Shown: positions 39,480 to 48,690, numbered from the stretch's first letter. The stretch is 64,000 nt of DNA from JAENVU01 sp963756815 (GCA_963756815.1 CAVWPR010000005.1:124001-188000), one strand, 5' to 3'. The notes: generated by a model not told the origin, from the letters alone. Translations and numbers: made by a program.

Positions 39480-40444
39480 GGTGCGACACCCGTCACCAGG
39501 TCGGCCTCGGCGTCGTGCGCCGAAGCCGCGAGGAAGAGCTCGGACAACGACGGCGTCTCGACGCCGAAGTCGCGCACGGCGGCGCGGTCGCGCACCCGGT
39601 CGAGCACCGTCCCCGCGTCCGCGCCGACGTCGAGACGGATCCGGCTCCCGGCCGGCGACCGATCGGTGACGACCGCGGCGGTCCCGGTGAGCCAGTCCGG
39701 CGCCACTCCGGCATCGACGCGCAGGTAGCGGTCGGGACTGGCGGCCTTCAGATCGGCCACGCGACCCGACAGCACGATTCGACCGCGATCCAGCATGAAG
39801 ATCTCCTCGCAGACGTCCTCCACGAGATCGAGCTGATGACTCGACAGCACGACGTGGTGGCCGGACGCGGCGTGGTCGAGCACGACGGCGGAGAGGAATT
39901 CGACCGCGTTCGGATCGAGACCGGCGTACGGCTCGTCGAGGACGAGCACGTCGGGCTCGTGCACCATCGCGGCCGCGAGCTGGATCCGCTGCACCATTCC
40001 GCCGGAGAGCTCCTTGATCGCATCGCGGCGCCGGTCGAGCAGGCCCAGCTGCTCGAGCAGGCTGCTGGTCCGGGCTCGGCTGCGGTCACGATCGAGGCCG
40101 TGCAGCCGGCCCAGCCACACCAGCTGGTCCTCGACCCGCATGTCGCGGTAGAGGCCCCGCTCCTGCGGCATGTACCCCCAGGACCGGTGGTCGGCGTCGG
40201 TCGCAGGTCGGCCCCGCCAGGTCACGCAGCCCGCGTCGGGCTCGATGACGCCGAACACGATGCGCATCAGGGTCGTCTTGCCGGCGCCGTTCGGGCCCAG
40301 GAGGCCGACGACGCGTCCCGGCTGCACGTCGAGGTCGACGGCGTCGAGCACCGGGCGGTCCCCGAAGCGGTGTGTGACCCCCCGGACCGACAGCACCGTC
40401 GGGCCGTCGGCCACGTGCTCGGACGGGGGGTCTGGCCGCGCCAT
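39476..40444 (-). CDS. ABC transporter ATPase, NatA-like
   Basis: A 322-residue ATPase. Walker A GPNGAGKTTLM, Q-loop YMPQERGLY, signature LSGGMVQRIQLA, Walker B VLVLDEPYAGLDP and the switch His in SSHQLDLVEDV are complete. A C-terminal extension (about residues 230-322) is typical of exporter ATPases. I use ATG 40444; an upstream start at 40480 would add twelve unlikely residues. Paired with the permease gene downstream. Confidence 0.93.
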   Translation of the reverse strand: MARPDPPSEHVADGPTVLSVRGVTHRFGDRPVLDAVDLDVQPGRVVGLLGPNGAGKTTLMRIVFGVIEPDAGCVTWRGRPATDADHRSWGYMPQERGLYRDMRVEDQLVWLGRLHGLDRDRSRARTSSLLEQLGLLDRRRDAIKELSGGMVQRIQLAAAMVHEPDVLVLDEPYAGLDPNAVEFLSAVVLDHAASGHHVVLSSHQLDLVEDVCEEIFMLDRGRIVLSGRVADLKAASPDRYLRVDAGVAPDWLTGTAAVVTDRSPAGSRIRLDVGADAGTVLDRVRDRAAVRDFGVETPSLSELFLAASAHDAEADLVTGVAP

Positions 40445-40572
40445 GTTCGGCCGGTACCCCGGATCCGTGGCGCCGAACACGGGCGGCGGACGGGGAGGCG
40501 ACCGTGGTCGACGGACCGGCGGAGCCGTCGATAAGGTCCCGGTTCCCAGCGTTCCCGCCTCAGGAGGCCCCG

Positions 40573-40971
40573 GTGTCGAAGCACGAGTTCCTGTCCGACG
40601 ACTGGTTCACCAAGCTCCAAGAGCTCATGGCCGAGCACGGCGCCGACGCTCCGTCGCACCAGAACATGGTCATGAACCTCGTCGTGACCGGCACGCCCTG
40701 GGGTGACCGTGAGCTGCACATGGGCGCCAAGGAAGGCAAGGCCGACATGGGCATGGGGCTCGAGGACGGCGCCGACGTCACGCTCACGACCGACTACGGC
40801 ACCGCCAAGGACGTGTTCGTCTCCGGCAACCAGCAGGCGGGGATGCAGGCCTTCATGTCCGGCAAGGTCAAGGTCCAGGGCGACATGACCAAGCTGATGA
40901 TGGCGCAGCAGGGTGGCGGCCCCGGCGGCAACCAGGCACTCACCGACGCGATCCAGGAGATGACCGCCTGA
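40573..40971 (+). CDS. SCP2 sterol-binding-domain protein
   Basis: A 132-residue single-domain SCP2 protein with no catalytic partner fused. The body has DWFTKLQELMAEHG, VVTGTPWGDRELHMG, VTLTTDYGTAKDVFVSGNQQAGMQAFMSGKVKVQGDMTKLM, the last being the strongest family signature. GTG start with AGGAGG five bases upstream. The domain binds lipid or fatty-acyl ligands; the ligand here is unknown. A hairpin/palindrome follows within 15 bases of the stop. Confidence 0.88.
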   Translation: MSKHEFLSDDWFTKLQELMAEHGADAPSHQNMVMNLVVTGTPWGDRELHMGAKEGKADMGMGLEDGADVTLTTDYGTAKDVFVSGNQQAGMQAFMSGKVKVQGDMTKLMMAQQGGGPGGNQALTDAIQEMTA

Positions 40972-40983
40972 GCGGTCGCCCCA

Positions 40984-41003
40984 CGCGTGATCTGCGTCAC
41001 GCG
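40984..41003. promoter_or_regulatory. CRP-type palindrome upstream of the MFS gene
   Basis: CGCGTGA-TCTGCG-TCACGCG, perfect seven-base arms with a six-base spacer. The inner GTGA-N6-TCAC is the core of CRP/FNR-family sites, including the mycobacterial CRP consensus. It lies 64 bases before the MFS start and 13 bases after the SCP2 stop, so a terminator role is also possible. Confidence 0.45.
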
Positions 41004-41066
41004 ACATCGTCGAGCGTGTCCCACCTCGGACGCCGATCCCGGGAACTCCCGTAGGGTCGGCGTCCG

Positions 41067-42386
41067 ATGTTGTTCCGCCGTGCGCACGACCCCGACGCCG
41101 ACGACGCCACCGAGGCGCTCCTCGACGGCGATCGGACGTTCAAGGCGGGAACGGCGGGAGCGGCGCTGCGCCACCGCGACTTCCGCCTCGTGTGGGGCGG
41201 CACGTTCCTCTCCAACATCGGCACGTGGATGCAGAACGTGCTGCTCGGCGCGTTCGCGCTGAAGATCGGCGACGCCGGCTACGTCGGGCTCCTCTACTTC
41301 GCGCAGCTCGGGCCGCTCCTCTTCCTGAGTCAGATCGGCGGTGTGATCGCCGACCAGGTGAACCGCCGGCGCTTCCTCGTCTCGATGCAGACGCTGCAGA
41401 TGGCGCTGTCCTTCGTGCTCGCGGGGCTCGTGATCGTGGACCACCCCTCCAAGATGGCGATCTTCCTCTGCGTGCTCGCGATCGGCATCGCCAATGCGCT
41501 CAACGCGCCGGCGATGGGGGCGATCCTGCCGACGCTGGTGCCGCGCGAAGACATCCCGGGCGCGGTCTCGCTGCAGTCCGTCCAGATGAACCTGTCGCGC
41601 GTGATCGGTCCCGCGATCGGTGCACCGCTGATCGGACTGTTCGGCATCTCGTCCGTCTTCATGATCAACGCGTTCACGTATGTGTTCGCGGTCATCGGTC
41701 TGGTCCTGGCGCGTTACGACGCCCGCAACCCCGACCCCGTGCAGGGCAAGCCGCTCGAGAAGGTGCTGTCGGGCGCACGCATCGCGTGGAACGACCGCCT
41801 GCTGCGACGGATCTTCATCACGATGTTCACGTTCTCGTTCGTCTCGCTCATGTACGTCGGCCTCTTCCCGGAAGTCGCGAAGGCGAACTTCGGGATCTCG
41901 GACCCCACCGGCGACACCTACTTCTTCCTCTACGCGATCTGGGGTCTGGGTGCCGCGCTGGGCGCGCTGACGGTCGGCACGTATCTCGCCGAGCACTCGA
42001 AGGGCCTGGTGGCCCGGTGGTCGCTCGGAGCGTTCGCGGTCGTCCTCGTCGGCTTCGCGTTCACGCGCTCCGTCCCGCTCGCGTTCGTGCTCGCGCCGAT
42101 TCTGGGCTTCGCGTACTTCGTCGTCATCACGTCACTGTCGACGGTGTTGCAGGAGCATCTCGACGACGCGATCCGTGGTCGGATCATGGCGTTGTGGATC
42201 ATGAGCTTCGGCGGTACGGTGCCGCTCGGCGTGCTGGCAGGGGGCTTTCTCGTGAACGCCGGTCTCTCGATCACCGGGGTCCTCGTCATGGGAGCCGTCG
42301 TCGCGCTGCTGCTCGCGTGGTACTGCGATCTCGTCGCGGTCGGTGCACCTGGGCCGTCCGGATCATCACGCCCGATCCGGGGCTGA
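41067..42386 (+). CDS. Major facilitator superfamily transporter, EntS-like
   Basis: A 439-residue membrane protein with about twelve hydrophobic helices. ALRHRDFRLVWGGTFLSNIGTWMQNV is the N-terminus of the MFS-3/EntS-like exporter group, and the helix-2/3 loop ADQVNRRRFLV fits the family's charged loop. No substrate can be assigned; relatives export siderophores, drugs or act in uptake of small acids. A CRP-type palindrome lies upstream, so carbon or cAMP control is possible. Confidence 0.9.
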   Translation: MLFRRAHDPDADDATEALLDGDRTFKAGTAGAALRHRDFRLVWGGTFLSNIGTWMQNVLLGAFALKIGDAGYVGLLYFAQLGPLLFLSQIGGVIADQVNRRRFLVSMQTLQMALSFVLAGLVIVDHPSKMAIFLCVLAIGIANALNAPAMGAILPTLVPREDIPGAVSLQSVQMNLSRVIGPAIGAPLIGLFGISSVFMINAFTYVFAVIGLVLARYDARNPDPVQGKPLEKVLSGARIAWNDRLLRRIFITMFTFSFVSLMYVGLFPEVAKANFGISDPTGDTYFFLYAIWGLGAALGALTVGTYLAEHSKGLVARWSLGAFAVVLVGFAFTRSVPLAFVLAPILGFAYFVVITSLSTVLQEHLDDAIRGRIMALWIMSFGGTVPLGVLAGGFLVNAGLSITGVLVMGAVVALLLAWYCDLVAVGAPGPSGSSRPIRG

Positions 42387-42450
42387 ACAGGATCAAGCGG
42401 ACGACGTCGGACGCCGAATCCATTCACCGAAGCTGCGGAAGGGAAGCCCC

Positions 42451-44154
42451 GTGACGGGTCGCGCCGGCATCGTTCGTCTCCTGATCGCCACCCTCGGGTG
42501 CGCCACCGCCGTCACCGGACTCGGCGCGGCGCCCGCGACGGCGCGTGCTGCGGCGGCACCGGCCATGGCGAGCATGCCGGGGTCCCAGAACCAGATCGTG
42601 CTCGGCCCGGCGCCGGCGAGCCCGACCCGTGTGGGTGAGGTGCCCGACCGGCCGGCCGCCGGCGGCGCACGCGCGTCGGTGATCTCCCCGCAGTGGATCG
42701 TGAACTACGACGCCGGCTTCAACGCGAATCCCGCGGCGAAGGCCTCCTTCCAGGCCGCGGTCGACCAGTGGTCGAAGCTGATCTACTCACCGGTGCCGAT
42801 CGAGATCAACGCCTCGTTCACGGCCCTGTCACCCGGCGTGCTCGGGAGCGCGGGACCGACCAGCCTGTTCCGTGACTTCCCTGGCGCCCCGCTCGCGGGC
42901 ACGTACTACCCGTCCGCCCTGGCCGATGCGAAGTACGGCAGCGACATCCAGCCGGGCGTCTCCGACATCAACGCCACCTTCTCGTCCAGCTTCAGCACCC
43001 CGGGCTTCTACTTCGGGACCGACGGCAACACCGCAGGCAAGGTCGACTTCGAGAGCGTCGTCATGCACGAGCTCGGCCACGGGCTCGGCTTCCTCGGCGT
43101 CGCCGGAAAGCAGTCCGACAGCACCTGGTCGGCCAAGCCCTTCACCTACCCCCTCGTCTACGACACCATGACGACCGGCAACGGCACGCCGATCACCTCC
43201 ATCGTGCCGGCCAACCTCCCGACGGCGATGCAGGGCGGCGACGTCCGGTTCACCGGCGCCGCGGCCACCGCGGCCAACGGGGGCGTGAGCCCCAAGCTGT
43301 ACGCGCCGACGAGTTGGCAGTCGGGCAGCAGCTACTCACACCTCGACGAGAGCACCTACCCGGCCGGCAACGCGAACTCGCTGATGACGCCGGCGATCGG
43401 TGCCAACGAGGTGGTCCACTCGCCCGGGCCGATCACGCTCGGAGTGTTCGCCGACAGCGGCTGGGCGACCGGCGGGCTGCCGACGCTCAGCATGGGGAGC
43501 ACCCGCATCGTCGAGGGAAACTCCGGCGCCCGCCAGCTGCGCTTCAACGTGTCGATCTCGACCATCGTGCCCTGGGACGTCAGCGCGCACTACGCCACCA
43601 GTGACGACACCGCCAAGGCGCCGTCCGACTACGCGGCGCGCACGGGGACGCTCACGATCGCCGCGGGGAGCGCGCGCACGACCGTCAACATCACGGTCAA
43701 GGGTGACACCGTGGTCGAGCCGCTCGAGCGGCTGCGCGTCAGATTGTCCGCGCCGTCGGGCGCGCTGTTCGGGCGCTCGACGGCCCTCGGCTACATCATC
43801 AACGACGAGCCCAGCTCCGGGATCCGTCTCGGGTCCGGGAACACCTCGATCGTCGAGGGCGACAGCGGCGCCCGCACCATGGCGTTCGCGCTGACGCTGT
43901 CGGCGCCGAGCGCGACACCCGTGAGCGTGCAGTGGACGACGACGCCCGGCACCGCGACACCCGGCGTCGACTACACCGCGTCGAGCGGCACGTTCACGTT
44001 CCCCCTCGGCACGATGGCGGGCCAGGTCCTCATACCGATCCTGCCTGACACGGTGCACGAGGGTGACGAGACCTTCACGGTCGTGTTGTCGTCACCGGTG
44101 GGCGCCTCGCTCCAGCGGGCGACCGGGACCGCGACGATCCTGAACGACGACTGA
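42451..44154 (+). CDS. Secreted metallopeptidase with two Calx-beta domains
   Basis: A 567-residue secreted protein. The N-terminus (VRLLIATLGCATAVTGLGA then APATARAA) is a Sec signal peptide. The peptidase domain runs to about residue 340 with VVMHELGHGLGFLGV as zinc motif: HExxH is complete, but the third metzincin ligand after Gly is Phe-Leu-Gly instead of His/Asp. Two Calx-beta domains follow (about 350-455 and 460-567), each with IVEG(N/D)SGAR, DDTAKAPSDY/GVDYTASSGT and a closing IxNDE/DD. They should bind calcium. GTG start with GAAGGGA upstream. Target protein unknown. Confidence 0.86.
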   Translation: MTGRAGIVRLLIATLGCATAVTGLGAAPATARAAAAPAMASMPGSQNQIVLGPAPASPTRVGEVPDRPAAGGARASVISPQWIVNYDAGFNANPAAKASFQAAVDQWSKLIYSPVPIEINASFTALSPGVLGSAGPTSLFRDFPGAPLAGTYYPSALADAKYGSDIQPGVSDINATFSSSFSTPGFYFGTDGNTAGKVDFESVVMHELGHGLGFLGVAGKQSDSTWSAKPFTYPLVYDTMTTGNGTPITSIVPANLPTAMQGGDVRFTGAAATAANGGVSPKLYAPTSWQSGSSYSHLDESTYPAGNANSLMTPAIGANEVVHSPGPITLGVFADSGWATGGLPTLSMGSTRIVEGNSGARQLRFNVSISTIVPWDVSAHYATSDDTAKAPSDYAARTGTLTIAAGSARTTVNITVKGDTVVEPLERLRVRLSAPSGALFGRSTALGYIINDEPSSGIRLGSGNTSIVEGDSGARTMAFALTLSAPSATPVSVQWTTTPGTATPGVDYTASSGTFTFPLGTMAGQVLIPILPDTVHEGDETFTVVLSSPVGASLQRATGTATILNDD

Positions 44155-44209
44155 TCCGTCCGAGCGCGCTCGAGCCGGCGGGTTCGGGCAACCGCGCCGT
44201 TCGCGACGA

Positions 44210-44429
44210 TCAGCGGTGGGCGTCGAGTCCCGTGACCGCGGGGCGGTCGCCGGGCGCGAGGGTCGCGTCGTCGGTGGGTGCGGGCTCACCACGGAGGAAC
44301 GCCTGGACCTCGGCGAGGAGGTCGGCGCGCGGCGACGCGCCCGCGCGGCGGCCGCAACGGACGGCCGTAGCCCATACCGGGACGCTGCTGCGTGGGGTGG
44401 GTCGTGCCGCCCTTGGCCGGCCTGCGCAT
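44210..44429 (-). CDS. Possible small protein (frameshifted)
   Basis: An ATG at 44429 with GGAGG five bases upstream opens a reading frame starting MRRPAKGGTTHPTQQRPGM. Near 44340 another frame takes over with RADLLAEVQAFLRGEPAPTDD to a stop at 44210, and that helix-Pro-acidic tail looks like real coding sequence. Joined by a one-base repair the product has about 73 residues. No family recognised. It could also be two unrelated chance frames. Confidence 0.35.
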
Positions 44430-44443
44430 CGTGCTCCTCCGCA

Positions 44444-44467
44444 TGAACCCCGAGGGGATGGGGTTCA
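44444..44467. promoter_or_regulatory. Hairpin in the AT-richer intergenic stretch
   Basis: Perfect eight-base arms TGAACCCC and GGGGTTCA around an eight-base loop, at the left end of a 275-base stretch (44430-44704) that is clearly less GC-rich than its surroundings and holds no convincing gene. It lies just upstream of the ribosome site of the small minus-strand gene. Could be a leader hairpin or part of a small RNA. Confidence 0.35.
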
Positions 44468-44704
44468 CTCTCCGCAGTCATTATCGAGATCCGGCGTCTT
44501 CAAACAAGGGAGTCGCTCGGATCATTTCGACCACGCTGCGTGGAGGATTCGGACCAATGGAACGCCGATGCCTCACCAATTTTGGGGAATATGGCCGGAA
44601 CCAGTCGCGCTCGGTGAGCCACGAAGGGTGAGGATCGGTCGACACCACCCAGAGTGGGATCCTGGCCTCGCGACCAACATCGGCCACCCCAGGCGACAGG
44701 GGTG

Positions 44705-45586
44705 TCAGCTGGGGAGCAGCTTCGGACCCTCGGTGGCGAGCTCGCTCACGGTCCAGCGATCGCCCTTGTCGATCTTCTCGGACAGCCACCACGGCTGGAA
44801 CCGCTGCACCACCCCGCCCTGCACGAGGAAGGCCTCACCGTTGAACGGGCAATCCGCGGTGGCGAGATACGCCACGAACGGGGACACATTGGCGGGGTCC
44901 CATAGGTCGAATTGGGACCCGTCGGTCGGCGCCTTGACGACCTCTCCGAGTCCCGGCGTCGCCTCGGTGAGCCGGGTCCGGGCCGCCGGCGCGATCGCGT
45001 TGCTGCGGACGCCGTAGCGACTCAGCTCCTTCGCACAGATCTGGCTCAGCGTGGCGATCCCGCTCTTCGCGGCGCCGTAGTTGGCCTGGCCGGGGTTGGC
45101 GAGGAGCCCCGACGTCGACGACGTGTGGATGATCGAGGCGTTCACCTCCTTGCCCGCCTTCGACTGCTCGCGCCAGTAGGCGGCGGCCATGCGGGTCGGG
45201 CAGAAGTGGCCCTTGAGGTGCACGTGGATCACCGCGTCCCACTCCGGCTCGGTCATGTTCACGATCACCCGGTCGCGGAGGATCCCGGCGTTGTTCACCA
45301 GCACGTGCAGGTCGCCGAACGCGTCGACCGCGGTCTGGACCAGACGCTGCGCGCCGTCCCAGTCGGCGACGTTGTCGCCGTTCGCCACGGCCTGACCGCC
45401 CATCGCCTCGATCTCGGCGACCACCTGCTGCGCGGGCGTCGCGTCGCCGCCGGACCCGTCGGCCTCACCCCCGAGATCGTTCACCACGACCTTGGCGCCC
45501 TCCGCCGCGAACAGCAGCGCGTGCTCGCGGCCGAGCCCGCGGCCGGCTCCGGTGATGATGGCCACGCGGCCGTCGAGTGCACCCAT
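44705..45586 (-). CDS. Short-chain dehydrogenase, hydroxyacyl-CoA dehydrogenase-like
   Basis: A 293-residue SDR. NAD(P) motif TGAGRGLGREHALLFA, NNAG at residue 97, catalytic Ser in HTSSTSG and YGAAKSG (Tyr-x3-Lys). VVNDLGGEADGSGGDATPAQQVV is the signature of the dehydrogenase domain of type-2 multifunctional enzymes, so a 3-hydroxyacyl-CoA or steroid-side-chain substrate is likely. The C-terminal extension (QPWWLSEKIDKGDRWTV) is found in actinobacterial paralogues. Intact frame; stands alone on its transcript. Confidence 0.9.
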   Translation of the reverse strand: MGALDGRVAIITGAGRGLGREHALLFAAEGAKVVVNDLGGEADGSGGDATPAQQVVAEIEAMGGQAVANGDNVADWDGAQRLVQTAVDAFGDLHVLVNNAGILRDRVIVNMTEPEWDAVIHVHLKGHFCPTRMAAAYWREQSKAGKEVNASIIHTSSTSGLLANPGQANYGAAKSGIATLSQICAKELSRYGVRSNAIAPAARTRLTEATPGLGEVVKAPTDGSQFDLWDPANVSPFVAYLATADCPFNGEAFLVQGGVVQRFQPWWLSEKIDKGDRWTVSELATEGPKLLPS

Positions 45587-45638
45587 GATCCGTGTTCTCC
45601 TGCGCTTGGGGTCGAAGCCGCGGGATGCTAACGCCGGG

Positions 45639-47507
45639 TCAGAAGAACAGCGTGATCACGGTGTTGCGCTTCACCTTGCCGTCGGCCGCCTGCGGTGCCT
45701 GGGCGCGGACCTTGCGGCCCGCACCCAACACACCCTGCGCCTGGACCTGGACGCCGGCCGCGGCGGCTGCGGCCGTCGCCTGCTCGATCGTCATGTTCGT
45801 GAAGTCCGGGACGTCGACGAGGTCCGGTCCCTTGCTCACCCGGACCGTGACGGTGCTGCCGCGCGGCGCGCGGTCGCCGGCCAAGGGTTGGGTTCCGAGG
45901 ACCTGACCGGCCGGCGCGTCGTTGAACTCGTCCTGGCGCGACGCCCCGAACCTGCGGTTGGCGAGCCGTTGGACCGCGCTCGCGTACGTGCGGCCGTGGA
46001 CGTCGGGCACCACGACGAGCGGCGGACCGGTCGACACGTAGATCGTGACCACGGAATCGGGCGCGGCCGTGTTCAACGGGTCCGACGTGATCACCGAGCC
46101 CTTGGGCACCTTGTCACTCGGCCGCTCGACGACCCGGACCGCGAACTGGCCCTGGAGGGCCTGCGTCGCCGCGTCCTGGGTCGTGCCGGCCAGGACCGGC
46201 AGCTTGATCGGCGCCGGTCCGCGCGAGAGCACGACGTGGACCGACGTGCGCTCCGCGAGGAACGCTCCGGGCGCAGGATCCTGCGCGATCACCGTGCCCG
46301 CCGGGTCGTCGGACGCACGCGTCGTCGGATCGATGAGCAGCTTGGCGTCGAGCGCGGTCTGCTCGGCGGTGCCGCGTGACTGCCCCACGAGGAGGGGGAC
46401 GGTCACCGAGGGTCCGACGTTCGGGCGCGCCAGGACGAACGCCGCCGCCGCGATCAGCACCGTGATGACGGCACCGAGCAGGAAAGGGGCGGCCGAGCGG
46501 GTCCGTCGGGGCACCCGGGCGACCTGGGCGTAGCGAGCCGGCCGGCTCGCCGCCGGCGGCCCATCGGGTCGATCCTGGTCGAACAACGACAGCTCGCGGG
46601 TCGGGCCGACGACCTGGGTGGGGTGCGGGTCCTCGCCGACGGCGCCGAGGCCCGCGAGCACCAGCGGTCCCGGCGGCGGCATGCGTTCGGCGACCTCGTC
46701 GATCGCGATCCGCATCGCATCGGCCGACGGGTACCGCGCGTCCGGGCTCGCGCTGCACGCGCGCGCAAGGACGGGCGCGAGCGCACCGACCTCGGCGCTC
46801 ACGCTGATCTCGCGCTCCTGGCGCAACCCGATCGTGCCGAGTGGCGTGTCGCCGACGAGCGGCACCGACCCCGTGATCGCCTCGACCATCACGAGCCCGA
46901 GCGCGTAGAGGTCGGCGCGTCCGTCGAGCGGCGCTCCCGAGCCCTGTTCGGGTGCGGCGTAGCGCGCGGTGCCCACCACCGCGCCCGCGGGCTCCGTCCA
47001 GCTCGCCTCGGCCAAGGCACGTGCGAGCCCGAAGTCGGCGACGCGCACGATCCCGTGCTCGTCGAACAAGAGGTTCGCGGGCTTGATGTCACGGTGGACG
47101 AGGCCGCGTCCGTGGGCGTAGTCCAGCGCGGCGGCCACCTGACCGCCGACGTGCGCGGCCTGCGGCGGCGACAGCCGGTTGCCCGCGTCGAGCATGCTGC
47201 GCAGCGATCCGCCGGCGAGCAGCTCGAGCACCATGAACGGGACGCCGTCCTCGCCCCAGTCGTAGACGGCCATCACGTTCGGGTGATGGAGCGACGCCGC
47301 GAGCTGGGCCTCGGAACGGAACCGGCGCAGGAAGCCCGAGTCGTCCGCGAGCGCGGCGTGGAGCACCTTCACCGCGACGCGACGACGAAGGCGGACGTCG
47401 TCGGCCACGTACACCCGGCCGCTGGCGCCCGATCCGATTGCACCGAGCAGGCGGTAGCGCCCGGCGAGCACGCGTCCGACGAGGTCGGCGACGGTGCTTC
47501 CGGCCAT
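45639..47507 (-). CDS. pknB: Serine/threonine protein kinase with four PASTA domains
   Basis: A 622-residue PknB-like receptor kinase. Kinase domain about 1-275: G-loop GSGASGRVYVA, Lys in VAVKVLH, HRDIKPANLLF, ADFGLA, activation loop AGAVVGTARYAAPEQ. A juxtamembrane linker, one transmembrane helix (APFLLGAVITVLIAAAAFVL) and four PASTA domains outside follow, starting at VPLLVGQS, LPVLAGTT, VPDVHGRT and VPDFTNMT. PASTA domains bind peptidoglycan fragments. No FHA or cell-division cluster is next to it, unlike the mycobacterial operon. Start ATG 47507; a GTG two codons earlier is equally possible. The last PASTA has few charged residues. Confidence 0.93.
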   Translation of the reverse strand: MAGSTVADLVGRVLAGRYRLLGAIGSGASGRVYVADDVRLRRRVAVKVLHAALADDSGFLRRFRSEAQLAASLHHPNVMAVYDWGEDGVPFMVLELLAGGSLRSMLDAGNRLSPPQAAHVGGQVAAALDYAHGRGLVHRDIKPANLLFDEHGIVRVADFGLARALAEASWTEPAGAVVGTARYAAPEQGSGAPLDGRADLYALGLVMVEAITGSVPLVGDTPLGTIGLRQEREISVSAEVGALAPVLARACSASPDARYPSADAMRIAIDEVAERMPPPGPLVLAGLGAVGEDPHPTQVVGPTRELSLFDQDRPDGPPAASRPARYAQVARVPRRTRSAAPFLLGAVITVLIAAAAFVLARPNVGPSVTVPLLVGQSRGTAEQTALDAKLLIDPTTRASDDPAGTVIAQDPAPGAFLAERTSVHVVLSRGPAPIKLPVLAGTTQDAATQALQGQFAVRVVERPSDKVPKGSVITSDPLNTAAPDSVVTIYVSTGPPLVVVPDVHGRTYASAVQRLANRRFGASRQDEFNDAPAGQVLGTQPLAGDRAPRGSTVTVRVSKGPDLVDVPDFTNMTIEQATAAAAAAGVQVQAQGVLGAGRKVRAQAPQAADGKVKRNTVITLFF

Positions 47508-47641
47508 TCCCACGAGGGTACCGGCCGGATTGTCCGGGTCCGCGGCACCCGGACAGAGGTGCCGAACGCCACGCGGCGGCCGAGTGGGGACGAAGCGCGC
47601 GATGGCGCAAGCCCGCGGGCGCGGCGATACCGTGCCGATCC

Positions 47642-48142
47642 GTGCCCGACCGCCCCGCGAACCCCGACGGCCCCGCTGCGCTCCCGAGCGCCGACAAGCC
47701 GCCGCTGTTCCGTCACCCGGGTCGCGTGGCCATCGTCGGAGGAACGCTGTTCGCGATCGTGGTCCTCATCGCGATCGCGGTCGGCAGCGCCGACACCTCG
47801 AGTCTGCAGACCTCCCAGCCCCAACCCAAGGAGGTCGAGGGCTTCAGTCCTCAGCAGGGCGCCCTCGTCCCGCCGAACACCTCGATCAGCGTCGACCTGC
47901 GCGACGACCTCATCGGCGAGTTCACGGTGTGCGCACCGACGCCCTCACAGTGCACGCCGATCCCGCTCGATCAGACCGAGGTCGTGTTGGGGCTCGGCCA
48001 GGTCACCTTCAAGCCGGGCGACGGCAAGGACATCAGCGAGTTCCCGGCCGGCCCCGTGACGGTCCGGGTGGACTACCACCTCCAGGGCTCGACCGCGGCC
48101 GACGCCGGCAATTTCAGCTGGAGCTTCGTCGTCAAGGCCTGA
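47642..48142 (+). CDS. Membrane-anchored hypothetical protein
   Basis: A 166-residue protein: cytoplasmic Pro-rich 30 residues, one transmembrane helix (VAIVGGTLFAIVVLIAIAVG), then an external beta-rich domain (GFSPQQGALVPPNTSISVDL, GLGQVTFKPGDGKDISEF, GPVTVRVDYHLQG, GNFSWSFVVKA). The outer domain resembles an Ig-like/CARDB fold. Divergent from pknB with 134 bases between, so possibly a partner of cell-envelope functions. No homologue recognised. GTG start at 47642. Confidence 0.72.
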   Translation: MPDRPANPDGPAALPSADKPPLFRHPGRVAIVGGTLFAIVVLIAIAVGSADTSSLQTSQPQPKEVEGFSPQQGALVPPNTSISVDLRDDLIGEFTVCAPTPSQCTPIPLDQTEVVLGLGQVTFKPGDGKDISEFPAGPVTVRVDYHLQGSTAADAGNFSWSFVVKA

Positions 48143-48279
48143 ATTCTCCTGCGCCGACCGGACGCCGTACCGCCGACGCGCACCACCCGGACCCGAGACT
48201 CCGGCTCATCGGCAGAGGCGCTCGGCGCAGCCCGTCACATCGACCGGCTCACCACCCGAGCGGCCCGGACCTCCGTCCG

Positions 48280-48690
48280 CTACTCGACGGCGAAGGTGGC
48301 GGTGCCCTTGATGGCGGCGCCCCCGCCGACCCGCGTCACCACGAGGTCGAGGTCGACGGTGCGCGACTTCTCGTCGCGGTCCACGACGCGGCCGGTGCAG
48401 ACCAGGCGGTCACCCGGCCAGACCTGCTCCCGGAACTGCACGCCGAACTTGCGGACATTGCGCGGGCCCAGCCAGTCGGTCGCGAAGGTGGCGAGAATGC
48501 CCGCCTGGAGCATCCCCACCGAGAACGCGCCCGGATATCCGGCCGACTGCGCGAATTCGTCGTCGTGGTGGATGGGGTTGAAGTCGCCGGACGCGCCCTG
48601 GTAGCGGACGAAGTCCGTTCGGGTCAGCGGCCCGAACTCACGCGGCTCGCACTCGGCGCCGACGATCAACTCGTCCCAGGTCGCCATCAC
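48280..48690 (-). CDS. MaoC-like dehydratase, HadB-like
   Basis: A 136-residue single hot-dog domain. The hydratase-2 motif GDFNPIHHDDEFAQSAGY contains the catalytic Asp and His in normal spacing (D-x4-H). Length fits the mycobacterial HadB subunit. The start overlaps the upstream HadA-like gene by four bases, so they should form a heterodimer that dehydrates 3-hydroxyacyl thioesters of fatty-acid chain extension. Whether the substrate is ACP or CoA bound is not visible. Confidence 0.85.
   Translation of the reverse strand: MMATWDELIVGAECEPREFGPLTRTDFVRYQGASGDFNPIHHDDEFAQSAGYPGAFSVGMLQAGILATFATDWLGPRNVRKFGVQFREQVWPGDRLVCTGRVVDRDEKSRTVDLDLVVTRVGGGAAIKGTATFAVE

Noticed and set aside
44092..44481. 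A 129-residue minus-strand protein covering the end of the metallopeptidase
   Set aside because: Composition is Arg/Pro/Ser low complexity and it overlaps the real gene; only the part with a ribosome site at 44429 was kept as a weak small-gene call.
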